Positions 41,317-49,978 of a DNA stretch of 64,000 nucleotides are shown piece by piece. The stretch is from Sorangium cellulosum So ce56 (GTDB taxonomy: Bacteria > Myxococcota_A > Polyangia > Polyangiales > Polyangiaceae), in assembly GCF_000067165.1 (NCBI RefSeq), contig NC_010162.1, forward strand, positions 9,431,001-9,495,000, written 5' to 3'. How positions within the stretch are numbered: position 1 is the stretch's first letter; every line of letters starts with the position of its first letter. A model generated the notes under the pieces. It saw nothing but the letters and a program-made list of their open reading frames with translations, had not been told where the DNA came from and did not search any database. The position numbers were made by a program, and so were the translations under genes.

Positions 41317-41547
41317 TCACGGGCTGGGCTTGGCTTTGTCCCGCAGATAGAGAGCCTCCACCTGCTGCCGGGCCCACGGGGTCCGTCGCAGGAAGTGCAG
41401 GCTCGATTTGATGCTGGGATCGTACTTGAAGCAGCGAATGTCGATCATGCGCCCGAGCTGCTCCCAGCCATGCTGCGCGACCAGGTGCTCGAGGATCATC
41501 TGGAGCGTGACGCCGTGAAGAGGATTGTCGGGCTGGGGCTGAGTCAT
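41317..41547 (-). CDS. VF530-family (DUF2132) small protein
   Basis: A 76-residue protein reading N-P-L-H-G-V-T-L and I-R-C-F-K-Y-D-P-S-I-K-S-S-L-H-F-L-R, then T-P-W-A-R-x-x-V-E. This is the highly conserved signature of DUF2132/VF530, a double-stranded-DNA-binding helical fold known from a structure of the Vibrio protein. Its cellular role is unknown. It stands alone. Confidence 0.85.
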   Translation of the reverse strand: MTQPQPDNPLHGVTLQMILEHLVAQHGWEQLGRMIDIRCFKYDPSIKSSLHFLRRTPWARQQVEALYLRDKAKPSP

Positions 41548-41666
41548 ATCGATGCTCGGGGGGCGATCGCCCCGGAGGGCCATCGCGAGCCCGCGGTGTA
41601 GCACGTCGCGCGGCGGCCGCCGCACCCACGCCGCCCGCGCGGCCGACGACCGGTGGATGAGAAGTC

Positions 41667-42113
41667 TTACTTCTTCAGCCAGGTCTGGGTCCGGCCGAGG
41701 AGGGAGATGCCCAAGAAGCCGCGCACCTTCAGCTTCTTCCCGCCCTCGATCGCCTCGAGCTTGCAGCTATAGGTCTCGCCGTTGTTCGGATCCAGGATCG
41801 TACCGTCGTCGTACTCGTCGTCATCGCGGACCATGTTCCTGATGATGACGAGCCCCACGATGGGCTTGTTCTTGTCGGCCCCCTCACAAGCGGTACAGAT
41901 CTTCGGCTTCCCCTTCTCGTCGAGCGGCTGCTTCAAGCTCACGATCTTGCCGAAGATCTTCCCGCCCCTCTCGTAAATCTCGACCACCGACTGCTCGACC
42001 CCCTGCTCATCGATCGTCCGCCACTGGCCGGTCACAGGGAGAGGATCCGCGAGCGCGAGCGAGGTGGCGAGGGAGCAGCCCAGGGCGGCAAAAAGAGCCA
42101 AGAACCTCTTCAT
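41667..42113 (-). CDS. Secreted DUF2147 protein
   Basis: The ATG at 42113 with AAGGAG nine bases upstream gives 148 residues and a signal peptide cut after A-L-A-D or A-L-A. The body has G-Q-W-R-T-I-D, V-E-I-Y-E-R-G-G-K-I-F-G-K-I-V, C-T-A-C, G-T-I-L-D-P-N-N-G-E-T-Y and V-R-G-F-L-G, which are the standard DUF2147 pattern of periplasmic proteins. Function is unknown; a lipocalin-like fold is likely. Single gene. Confidence 0.85.
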   Translation of the reverse strand: MKRFLALFAALGCSLATSLALADPLPVTGQWRTIDEQGVEQSVVEIYERGGKIFGKIVSLKQPLDEKGKPKICTACEGADKNKPIVGLVIIRNMVRDDDEYDDGTILDPNNGETYSCKLEAIEGGKKLKVRGFLGISLLGRTQTWLKK

Positions 42114-42759
42114 GTCGTCACAACTCCTTTCATCGATCCGCGAAGCCACGGCGTTCGGCCCTGGCGTGGTGCTTGATTCGCATGTCGGTGCGCGCCGCTG
42201 AGCGCGACATGCCTCGGAGGGCGGACGGGGCGCCGCGCCGTTTGTTCATCGGACCGGAGGGAGCGGCGGCGGGAGGCAGGGCTCCGGTCAGAGGAGGAGC
42301 CGAACGGTCGACATGGCTCCTCTCGCAGCAGCCCTGCGGCGCGGTGGACGTCATTTTCCCCCCTGAGGGTACCGAGCGGGTTCGTGGAGCGCAACGGCGC
42401 CGTGCGGCGGGGCGCCGGGGCGTTTGGTGGCCAGAGAACGGTTGATTCCACGGGGCTGAATCCCGCCGCGGCCGAGCTACCCACGGCCCGCGCCTCGGCC
42501 GCGCGCGTCCGTCCGTGCTGGGCTGGTGCGATACCGCCTGCAAAGGCGGTCATGTAAGGTTCTCTATGTCCACCAGCGCGTGCAGCGTGGCCGTGCGGTC
42601 GGACCGGTGATGCCCACGAGCCCTTCACCGCGGACAGTGCTTGGCGGCGTTCGCGGTTTCTTCTTCACCCGGCCCGACACGGGCCCGCGCGAAAGCACGC
42701 GTCCTGAGGTGCTCCCGTCGGCCCGAAGCCCGCCAGAGCAGCATGCCCCGCGGAAACGA
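42114..42759. other. Gene-poor region between DUF2147 gene and methyltransferase remnant
   Basis: About 645 bases. No frame gives a recognisable protein. A small GCAA-loop hairpin, ACCGCCT-GCAA-AGGCGGT, lies at 42534-42551. Codon use in the open frames is not convincing. Confidence 0.5.
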
Positions 42760-42989
42760 ACGCCGGCCCCCGCATAGCGCGCGAGCGGCTTCACCTCGCT
42801 CCCGGTCCCGACGCCGACGATCAGCAGCGACGCGGCCTCCTTGTCGGGGAGCGCAGCGGCGATCACCTCGGCGATGACCTGCTGCATGACGCCATAACCC
42901 GCCCAGAAACGGCGCACCTGGTCGTCGTAGCTCAAGGCTCGCTCGCGCCCGAAGTCCACTGCATGTTTCCCGAGCTCGTCCGTCTTCAT
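42760..42989 (-). pseudogene. N-terminal fragment of a SAM-dependent methyltransferase
   Basis: A start with GGAGAAGG upstream leads into about 77 residues: Y-D-D-Q-V-R-R-F-W-A-G-Y-G-V-M-Q-Q-V, then L-L-I-V-G-V-G-T-G-S-E, the AdoMet-binding motif I. After V-K-P-L-A-R-Y the frame runs on into Arg/Gly-rich sequence with no resemblance to the rest of a methyltransferase, so about two thirds of the gene are missing. It is a decayed gene, possibly cut by a deletion. Confidence 0.6.
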
Positions 42990-43275
42990 CACGCCTTCTC
43001 CTCGGCGGACGGTCGCCCGGACCGCCTTCAGCGGAGGAGTATCACCCCCTCGCGCGGCCTCGACACGGCGGGGGTTTCGATCCGATTGGCGGGGATTTCT
43101 GTCGTGACCCCAGCGGCTTCGAGCACCGCGTGCCGGCACGAACGCCGTCGCTCCAGGGGATGAGGTGGCGGCCCGGGTCGTCCACGAGGCGATCGGTCGC
43201 CTGCTCGGGCCGCCGGTGGCACCGGAATGGTGAGCCTCGCGACGCGAGAGCGCTGGCCGCTCCGCGCGCTCGCTC

Positions 43276-44568
43276 CTACAAGCGCTCGATGAGGAAGCTC
43301 CGGGTCTGGTCGTCGAAGCTCTGGGGGGCGAGGTTCGCGTCTGCCGTGAAGACGCGCGACTCGGCCGAGTAGCGCCAGAGCCCGTTGTAGAGCGTCAGCT
43401 TGAAGCCGGAGGGGACGCGGACGGAGCTGACCCTCTGGTCCCATGGGGTGCTGTAAAAGAGGCCGGAGCCGACGCCGTATATGACCGATTGGCCCGAGAA
43501 GTTGGCGTGCTCGTAGAAGGTGACCACGTCGAGCTGCGGGTCCGAGGCGTTCGAGACGACGATGCTCGAGATCGTGTCGCTGAAGCCCGCGGCCACGAGA
43601 TCCGTGTCCGACGTGAAGACGCGCGCCTCGCCCCCGAAGCTGCCGTGCATGAAGGCCGTGACCCGGAGCCCGGCGGGGACCCTGATGGCGCTCGCGCGGT
43701 TGTCTCCGATGATCGTCGAGTTCGGGAGGTCGTGGCGGCCGATCCCGAAGCCCTGCGAGATGCCGGAGAAGTTCGAGAGATCGTGGAGCACCACCCGGCC
43801 GCTGGGGTGGACGGTGGGGCCGCCGGCGATCGTGGCGTCGATCCAGGCGCGGTGGCGCGCGACGTCGACGCCGAGCTGCTTCGCGTGCAGGTTCGTGCCG
43901 TTCTGCCCGTTCGAAGCCGAGAACACGGCGACCTGACGCCCATCGACGAACCACGGGCCGCCGGAGTCGCCGCTCCAGCCCGAGCCCGTCACGCCCGTCG
44001 CCAGGAGCTCCTCGACGGAGTACCAGCCGTCGATGTGGAGGGTCGCCTTCTTGAGCGACGGCGCCATCACGAGCGGCGTGCCCTCGCTCCCCCAGCCGTA
44101 GGCCGTCGCGTCGCTGCCGATCGCGACCGACGTCGCCTCGGCCAGCTGGACGACCGGGCCGCTGGCGTCCTCGGTCAGGTGGAGCAGCGCGATGTCGGCC
44201 ACGGCCGAGGGCACCTCGACGGCGTCGACCGCGATGCGCTGGCCCGCGAGGTACGTGTTGCTGCCGACGCGCACCGCCGAGGTCTCGCCCTCGTCCGCGA
44301 TGCAGTGCTGCGCGGTGAGCACCCAGCGCGCCGCGACGAGCGTGCCGGTGCACTGGTAGAAGTCGCCGGTGCTCCGCACGTCGAAGATCTGCACGGCCCA
44401 GGGGCTCGCCTCGGCGAGCTCGCCGCCGATGATCGCGGACGAATGCGACCCCAATGCATCGAGCGCCTCGTCGGACGCGCCTTCAATCGAGCAGCCCGTA
44501 AAGAGGCCGAGCGCGGCGCCCGCGCACACCGCGAGACCAAGCTGATGACCAAGTTCTCTCTTCTTCAT
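43276..44568 (-). CDS. Trypsin-like serine protease with C-terminal crystallin-like repeats
   Basis: A 430-residue exported protein, start ATG 44568 with GGAGG five bases upstream, probable lipoprotein Cys26 (F-T-G-C). Mature protease begins I-I-G-G at 46-49; the catalytic triad is His88 (T-A-Q-H-C), Asp125 (V-A-D-I-A-L-L) and Ser202 (G-D-S-G-G-P). After residue 255 two similar modules (V-V-L-H-D-L-S-N-F-S-G and F-Y-E-H-A-N-F-S-G-Q) resemble beta/gamma-crystallin-like domains, which often bind calcium. The prosegment runs from 27 to 45. It would cut proteins outside the cell, consistent with a predatory lifestyle. Monocistronic. Confidence 0.85.
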   Translation of the reverse strand: MKKRELGHQLGLAVCAGAALGLFTGCSIEGASDEALDALGSHSSAIIGGELAEASPWAVQIFDVRSTGDFYQCTGTLVAARWVLTAQHCIADEGETSAVRVGSNTYLAGQRIAVDAVEVPSAVADIALLHLTEDASGPVVQLAEATSVAIGSDATAYGWGSEGTPLVMAPSLKKATLHIDGWYSVEELLATGVTGSGWSGDSGGPWFVDGRQVAVFSASNGQNGTNLHAKQLGVDVARHRAWIDATIAGGPTVHPSGRVVLHDLSNFSGISQGFGIGRHDLPNSTIIGDNRASAIRVPAGLRVTAFMHGSFGGEARVFTSDTDLVAAGFSDTISSIVVSNASDPQLDVVTFYEHANFSGQSVIYGVGSGLFYSTPWDQRVSSVRVPSGFKLTLYNGLWRYSAESRVFTADANLAPQSFDDQTRSFLIERL

Positions 44569-44976
44569 TCTGCCTCCACATCATGATTCCGTTCAGACGA
44601 TCGTTCGCGCCGTCGGAGTCCGCTCCGCCAGGAGCCAGCGTTCGTCAGCGATCAACGTGACGGGGCCTGTGATTGCGGCGCGCCAGGCTCGGCGACGGCA
44701 TCTCCGCGCAGACCCATGGGGGCACCGGGCTGAAACCGGTGAAGGGACAGCCGGAGCGGCAGGCCCGGAGGCGGGCATACGAAATCCGCCCGAAACGGCT
44801 CAAGAATCGCGTCCAGAGTATGTTGCGCTACCCCGAGCGGCGCCAGGCGGCGATCTGGAACGGCCGCGTTCGAGGCGTGGAACAAGGAGCCGGCATCCCG
44901 CCGCACCTCGCCCGCCCCGCGAGGTGACGCTGCGGGCGACGTCGAGCAGCAGCGCCGGAGCGCGCGGCTCGCCAAT
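44569..44976. other. Gene-poor region upstream of the protease gene
   Basis: About 400 bases; the promoter of the protease gene should be at its left end. I see no recognisable gene. Confidence 0.4.
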
Positions 44977-45174
44977 CTACGGCGTCCTCGCGCACCGGGC
45001 CACGACGCCGCGGCTGCGGAACGCCGGGTCGAAGTCGACGCGGAAGGAGGAGAGCAGCTCCGACGCGCCGACGTAGAAGCCCCCGCCCTGCTCGGCCGCG
45101 CCGCCGAGGAGCGACCTCTCGGTCGATGCCAGTCCTCGGGGCCAAGGGCGTGGACCTGCCGTCGGCGAGAGCAA
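44977..45174 (-). pseudogene. Possible C-terminal remnant of a formylglycine-generating-enzyme-type (SUMF1) protein
   Basis: A 65-residue frame in which A-E-Q-G-G-G-F-Y-V-G-A, S-S-F-R and the end R-G-V-V-A-R-C-A-R recall the last part of the FGE/SUMF1 fold (R-G-G-S-W ... G-F-R-C-A-R). There is no upstream domain and no proper start. The match is weak and could be chance. Confidence 0.3.
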
Positions 45175-45274
45175 GAAAGCAGCGCAGGCGTGCTCGGCAG
45201 GAAGGCTCCGCGCCTCTCGGATCAGGCGCGCAGGTTCACCAGCACCCCGCGCTGTAAACGCATAGAGTCACCTC

Positions 45275-45410
45275 GTGTCATTTCGGATGCCCTCCTGTAA
45301 ACGTCCGGGCACACGTAGTGTCATTTCGGATGCTCTCCTGTAAACGTCCGGGCACACGTAGTGTCATTTCGGATGCCCTCCTGTAAACGTCTGGGCACAC
45401 GTAGTGTCAC
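45275..45410. repeat. 43-bp tandem repeat, three full copies
   Basis: Units start at 45275, 45318 and 45361 (GTGTCATTTCGGATGCCCTC...), with two single-base differences; a partial fourth unit follows at 45404. There are no spacers, so it is not a CRISPR array. The copies lie between the end of the phosphoribosyltransferase-like gene and the FGE-like remnant. Read on the - strand each unit contains an AGGAGGG-like stretch (AGGAGAG in the middle copy) followed eight bases later by ATG, but no gene follows. Confidence 0.95.
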
Positions 45411-45511
45411 TCCGTCCGGTGCCGGGACGCCGCGGCCATGAGAAGCGCCCCGGGCTTCGCGCCCGCCCTGGTTCGGCGCGTCCCAGCGTCCCAGATCCCT
45501 GGCGGAATCGC

Positions 45512-47254
45512 TCACACGCGGCGCTGGCCGAGCGCCCCCGAGGCGGCCGCGGGGCGGAGGCCCTCGATCAGGGCCGCGCGGTAGCGGTGTCGCGCCGCGG
45601 AGAGGCGCAGCGCCTCGCCCTCGTCCGCGATCGACGCCGCGGCCATCGCGGCGTGACCCAGACGCAGGAGCGTGTAGGCGAGGAGATACGCCGGCAGGCG
45701 CCGCTCGGGATCATCACCGGAGCGGCGCCGGTACCGCTCCAGGAAGGCGCGCCGGGCGCCTCGCGGCATCCGCCACTCGACGATGGCGCCGGCGAGATCC
45801 CAGGCGATGTCCGTGGGGCCAGGGAGGAAGTGCTCGTCGCCGTGCCCGCAGGCGTCCACCTTGACCAGCTCACCCGCGGCGGACCTGCGCCACTCGTGGG
45901 GATCCATCCTGCCATCGACGATCACCGGACGCGCGAGCTCCAGGTGGAGCTCACCCGGGAGCTCCCTCCGCATCTCCAGCGAGAAATTGGTGCGTGCCAT
46001 CGCAATGAGCTCGTCGGCCGCAGGGCTCGGCACAGGAAAGGCCGAGGCGCGAAAGGCGCAGTAGTCGGCGAGGCGCTCGAGCTCCGCGGAGGACAGATCA
46101 TCGGCCTGGAGCGGTCGGCCAGGGAGCCATGGATACGAGCAGAATCCCTGGCCCTCGTCGCGCGGCTCCGGCCCGAAGCCGGCCCGGAAGATGCCGTATG
46201 CCCGCTCCAGACACTCCGCCCCGTAGCGGCCCATCCCTTCGAACTTGAGGATCCGGCGTTCGTCGCGGGAAATGTATTTGAGGCGCTCCATGGACGTCCA
46301 GGAGGGCGGCCAGCGCGATTCGTCCTCATAGCAGCGGCGGCGCCACGCCCCGGCGCCGATGGGCTCGCCCGCGTCGCCGGGGAGCTGCGCCCCGCCCTCG
46401 GCGCGCTCCGCGCGGAAGGACCGCCAGCGGCGGGCGGCGTCCGGCGCGACGAGCGCGTCGGGATCGGGCGCGCGGGAGCCGAGGAAAACGATGCTGGCGC
46501 GCGGGACGCCCGCGCGGACGAGGGCGTCGCCGGCGGCGAGGAACGAGGAGCCGCTGAGGCCCGGCCCCTCGTCGACGACCCAGAACCGCGCTCCCTCGGT
46601 AATGCCGTCCTCGACCCAGCGGATCTGCCCGGCGTCGAGCTCGACGCGGCGGTCGTAGGGATGACCTGATGGGCGCACGGTGGTGCGCCCGGCCCGGATC
46701 CCCTGCCCGCGGAGCGCTGCGGCCGTCACCGCGCTCAGCGTCGTGCCGATGCTGCGGATACCGGCGACCCGGACCGGCGCCGGCGGGGACGCGAGCCGCT
46801 CGGCCAGCCGGGCGAAATCGAGCGGGTGGAGCGCGTAGAACGAGAACCCCTCGGGCGGCGACGTCGAGACGATCGCCGGGACCTCGACGGCCGTGAGGGC
46901 CTCGGGCATGGCCAGACGGCTGGCCGTCCGTGGCCCGACGTCTGGCTGTCCGTGGCCAGATGGCTGGCCGCCCGCGAGCGCGCCCGCGCCGTCGCCGCGG
47001 ATCAGCGCGGCGGCGAGATCGTCGGTGAGCTGCGCCAGCGCCGAGGCGCTCTCCGCGCCGGCGTCGGCGAGGAGGGACTCGAGCTCGCCTGCGCGGATCA
47101 AGGCGCTGAGCACGAGGTCGCGAGGGCGCTCCGCGCCTCCGGGGCCGGCGATCGCCCGGAGGTCGCCCGCGAGCTCGTCGACGAGCCGCCGCCCCGGGAC
47201 GTCGCGGCGGCCGCTGCGGAACACGTACATGCGGTATCCGGAGCTGTCGTCCAT
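45512..47254 (-). CDS. Fusion of a phosphoribosyltransferase-like domain and an APH/choline-kinase-like domain
   Basis: A 580-residue cytoplasmic protein. Residues about 40-95 are helical. Residues about 125-290 form a phosphoribosyltransferase-type fold: P-E-G-F-S-F-Y-A-L-H-P-L-D, R-S-I-G-T-T-L-S near 167-174 (pyrophosphate-binding loop) and V-V-D-E-G-P-G-L-S-G-S-S at 226-237 (PRPP loop). Residues about 325-500 resemble an aminoglycoside-phosphotransferase/choline-kinase fold: Lys337 in R-I-L-K-F-E-G, H-G-D at 471-473 and P-T-D-I-A-W-D-L-A-G as the second metal site; the usual catalytic-loop Asn is not obvious. Related stand-alone PRTases occur in stress (ter-type) operons. It has no partner genes here. 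Reaction unknown. Confidence 0.7.
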   Translation of the reverse strand: MDDSSGYRMYVFRSGRRDVPGRRLVDELAGDLRAIAGPGGAERPRDLVLSALIRAGELESLLADAGAESASALAQLTDDLAAALIRGDGAGALAGGQPSGHGQPDVGPRTASRLAMPEALTAVEVPAIVSTSPPEGFSFYALHPLDFARLAERLASPPAPVRVAGIRSIGTTLSAVTAAALRGQGIRAGRTTVRPSGHPYDRRVELDAGQIRWVEDGITEGARFWVVDEGPGLSGSSFLAAGDALVRAGVPRASIVFLGSRAPDPDALVAPDAARRWRSFRAERAEGGAQLPGDAGEPIGAGAWRRRCYEDESRWPPSWTSMERLKYISRDERRILKFEGMGRYGAECLERAYGIFRAGFGPEPRDEGQGFCSYPWLPGRPLQADDLSSAELERLADYCAFRASAFPVPSPAADELIAMARTNFSLEMRRELPGELHLELARPVIVDGRMDPHEWRRSAAGELVKVDACGHGDEHFLPGPTDIAWDLAGAIVEWRMPRGARRAFLERYRRRSGDDPERRLPAYLLAYTLLRLGHAAMAAASIADEGEALRLSAARHRYRAALIEGLRPAAASGALGQRRV

Positions 47255-47445
47255 GGCGGGCTCCGCGCCTCACCGCTGCGCGACGCGCGACCGCGCCGCT
47301 CGCGGGCCTTCCCAGCGGTAACGTCATGGCCCCGGCTCGTCAAGCCACCCGCCTCGTGCGTGGAGAAGAGCGACGGGCCTGACTCGGTCGCGGCCGGGGG
47401 CGGCAGCGCGAGCGGCTCCGGCGCCATCGCCGTCGACAACTTCGC

Positions 47446-48288
47446 TCAGCGCGGGCGGCCGGCCGCGAACGCAAAATCGATGTGCACGTGCTCGTCGTGC
47501 CGCCACCACACCGGGCCGCGGGGGATCGCCCCCGCGAGCGAGCCCAGCTTGCGGCCCGCGGGGCTCGCGAGCAGCAGCGGCACGTACTCCGGCGCGAGGA
47601 TGATCCGCTGGATCCGGAGCTTCCTTGGCCTGGCCTTCTCGTCCAGCGCCGACAGGAGCCGCGCGAGATCGTCGAAATCGATCGTCAGCTCGCCCGACCG
47701 GCCCTGCGCGTCGAACTCGAGGCCATAACCGAGCTTGTTCCAGGGATAGGTCGACACCTCCGCGGGCCGCCCCGCGCCGTCGCGCAGCGGGACGAAGATA
47801 TCGACGCTGAGCCCGTTCTGGTGCGTGCGGTGAGGCCAGAACGGGCCGCCATCGCGGTGGCCCGTCTCCCCCACGACGAAGCGCCGCCCTGGCCTGGCGG
47901 CCGCGCACGCGGCGAACGCCTCTTCCAGCGCGTCGCGAACCGCGCCGTGCACGTACTGGCGTCCGAGGCTGGCGCCCAGGTAGGAGTAGGTCACATGACC
48001 GGGCCCCGAGGGGCGGAGCGGGTGCCCGTGCAGCAGCCGGCCACGCGCGGGGCTGCCGACGCTCTCGGACGGCGCCGCGCCGTCGAGCCAGACGCGGCCG
48101 TGCGCCACGACGAGGGGCGCGACGAGCAGCAGACCGGCGGCGACCGCGAGTCGCTTCCACGCCCGACGGGGCGCGCTCGTCGTTCGCGGAGCCACGGCGG
48201 GCGGCGCGCCCCGAAGGACCTGGAGGAGCTTCACCCCGATCGGCTTCCTGGGAGATCGATCACGTCGTTCAAGCGAGAAACGAACCAT
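47446..48288 (-). CDS. mepA: Penicillin-insensitive murein endopeptidase (MepA-type)
   Basis: A 280-residue protein with an N-terminal membrane anchor or signal segment (L-A-V-A-A-G-L-L-L-V-A-P-L-V-V-A). The catalytic zinc-binding set of LAS-type peptidases is seen in G-H-R-D-G-G-P-F-W-P-H-R-T-H-Q-N-G-L-S-V-D (His156, Asp163) and W-W-R-H-D-E-H-V-H-I-D-F (His269). It cleaves D-Ala-mDAP cross-links in peptidoglycan in the periplasm. It is longer than E. coli MepA at its N-terminus. It diverges from the CvfB-like gene. Confidence 0.85.
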   Translation of the reverse strand: MVRFSLERRDRSPRKPIGVKLLQVLRGAPPAVAPRTTSAPRRAWKRLAVAAGLLLVAPLVVAHGRVWLDGAAPSESVGSPARGRLLHGHPLRPSGPGHVTYSYLGASLGRQYVHGAVRDALEEAFAACAAARPGRRFVVGETGHRDGGPFWPHRTHQNGLSVDIFVPLRDGAGRPAEVSTYPWNKLGYGLEFDAQGRSGELTIDFDDLARLLSALDEKARPRKLRIQRIILAPEYVPLLLASPAGRKLGSLAGAIPRGPVWWRHDEHVHIDFAFAAGRPR

Positions 48289-48456
48289 CGAGCGCGCCAG
48301 GAGGAGCTCCAGCTGCTGGCGTTCTGGCGCCTCGGCAGCTCACCATTCGGTGTCTTTCCGGCAGCTTCAACTGATTTGTGGCTTCGGAGCTCATCGCGCC
48401 CGAAGAGACGCGAGCGGCCGACCGCGCGCCCCCGCCCTGTGCAAGACTGCGCGCCG

Positions 48457-49314
48457 ATGCCGTACGACCATCTCCTCGGGCGCGTGGTGACCCTGCCGGT
48501 GCGGCGCTTCGGCCCGCCGGGCGCCTTCCTCTCGGCCGATCCAGACGACCTTCGCCCGGACGCGCCGGTGCTCCTCTTGCCGCGCAGCGAGGTGCCCGAG
48601 GGCGCCAGGGAGGGGGACGAGCTCGAGGTCTTCGTGTACCTCGACTCGGAGGATCGCCCCATCGCCACGACGCGCCGGCCGAAGGTCACGCTCGGCGAGG
48701 TCGCCTTTCTGGCTGTCACCGACGTCGCGCCCTTCGGCGCCTTCGTCGACTGGGGCCTGCCCAAGGAGCTGCTCGTCCCCCGCGCGGAGCAGACCCGCGA
48801 CCCGCAGGTCGGCCAGCGGCACCCGGTGGGGCTGCTCGTGGACAGGACCGGGCGCCTCGCGGGGACGATGCGCGTGAGCGAGATGCTGCGCGACCAGGGC
48901 GAGTTCGATCTCGACGAGTGGGTCGAGGGTGAGGCGTGGCGCAACGAGCCGGGGATCGGCCTCTTCGTCATCGTCGAGCGCAGGTTCGTCGGCCTGCTCC
49001 CCGCCGACGAGCCGCACACACTCTCCCGCGGCCAGGCGGCGCGGTTCCGCGTGGCGAGCGTGCTGCCCGACGGGAGGATCGATCTCTCGCTCCGCGGTCA
49101 CGCGCACGAGGAGGTCGAGAATGACGCGCAGGAGATCCTCGCGCGGCTCTCGCGTCCGGGCGCGCCGAGGGTCGGCGATCGCTCGAGCCCCGAGGAGATC
49201 CGGGCGCTCTTCGGCCTGAGCAAGAAGGCGTTCAAGCGGGCCGTCGGCCGCCTGCTGAAGGAGCGCGCCGTGGCGATCGACGGCCAGGGGTTCCTCGTCA
49301 AGAGCGCGCGCTGA
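48457..49314 (+). CDS. cvfB: CvfB-like S1-domain RNA-binding protein
   Basis: A 285-residue protein. An OB-like N-terminal domain is followed by an S1 motif region (V-A-F-L-A-V-T-D-V-A-P-F-G-A-F-V-D-W-G) and by further S1-like segments, then a winged-helix part (L-F-G-L-S-K-K-A-F-K-R-A-V-G-R-L-L-K-E) close to the C-terminus. This is the order of the CvfB/YitL family. CvfB binds RNA and affects virulence gene expression in Staphylococcus; here the role is probably in RNA or ribosome handling. The gene converges on dps with 21 bases between stops. Confidence 0.8.
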   Translation: MPYDHLLGRVVTLPVRRFGPPGAFLSADPDDLRPDAPVLLLPRSEVPEGAREGDELEVFVYLDSEDRPIATTRRPKVTLGEVAFLAVTDVAPFGAFVDWGLPKELLVPRAEQTRDPQVGQRHPVGLLVDRTGRLAGTMRVSEMLRDQGEFDLDEWVEGEAWRNEPGIGLFVIVERRFVGLLPADEPHTLSRGQAARFRVASVLPDGRIDLSLRGHAHEEVENDAQEILARLSRPGAPRVGDRSSPEEIRALFGLSKKAFKRAVGRLLKERAVAIDGQGFLVKSAR

Positions 49315-49335
49315 GCCTGCCGGGTGATGCGGGGG

Positions 49336-49803
49336 CTACTCGAGCAGGCTGCGCAGCATCCAGGCGGTCTTCTCGTGGACCTGCAGGCGCTGGGTGATCA
49401 GATCGCAGGTGGGCTGATCGTTGGCGTTCTCGGCCACGGGGAAGAGCTCACGCGCCGTGCGCGCGACCGTCTCGTGGCCCTCGACGAGGCGCTTGATCAT
49501 GTCCGTGGCCTTCGGAACGCCGTCGTCCTCCTTGATGGTCGAGAGCGCGACGAACTGCTTGTAGGTCCCCGGCGCGGGGAGGCCGAGGGCCCGGATACGC
49601 TCGGCGACCAGGTCCACGGCGAGCGCCAGCTCGTTGTACTGCTGCTCGAACATGAGGTGGAGCGTCTGGAACATGGGCCCTGTGACGTTCCAGTGGAAGT
49701 TGTGGGTCTTCAGATAGAGCGTGTACGTGTCAGCGAGGACGCGTCCCAGTCCGGCGCCGATCAGCTCGCGGTTCTTGGCATCGATTCCGATATTGATCTC
49801 CAT
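49336..49803 (-). CDS. dps: Dps-family ferritin-like DNA-protection protein
   Basis: The ATG at 49803, with AGGAG upstream, gives 155 residues. The ferroxidase site set is complete: His37, His49, Glu53, Asp64 and Glu68 (pattern H-N-F-H-W-N, F-x-x-L-H-x-x-x-E, then D-x-x-x-E). It forms dodecamers that oxidise iron with peroxide and store it, protecting DNA. The N-terminus is short, without a Lys-rich DNA-binding tail, so DNA binding is uncertain. Monocistronic. Confidence 0.9.
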   Translation of the reverse strand: MEINIGIDAKNRELIGAGLGRVLADTYTLYLKTHNFHWNVTGPMFQTLHLMFEQQYNELALAVDLVAERIRALGLPAPGTYKQFVALSTIKEDDGVPKATDMIKRLVEGHETVARTARELFPVAENANDQPTCDLITQRLQVHEKTAWMLRSLLE

Positions 49804-49978
49804 CATCGCTCCTCTCGTAGGTCGTGTGCCCATCGTTCGATGGGCCGAATCCGGCGCCGGGAGCGCCCTCCGCACGGCGCCCTCCGACCCCGGTCATGAC
49901 GGGCCGCCAACGTTCGTCCTCGCGACCGCCGCGTCAATCGGTTCGTCCCCTGCTCTCTTCCCATAGGAGGACGCCAGC

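Noticed and set aside
45275..45410. Possible CRISPR array
   Set aside because: Direct repeats are contiguous, without spacers, and no cas genes are present.
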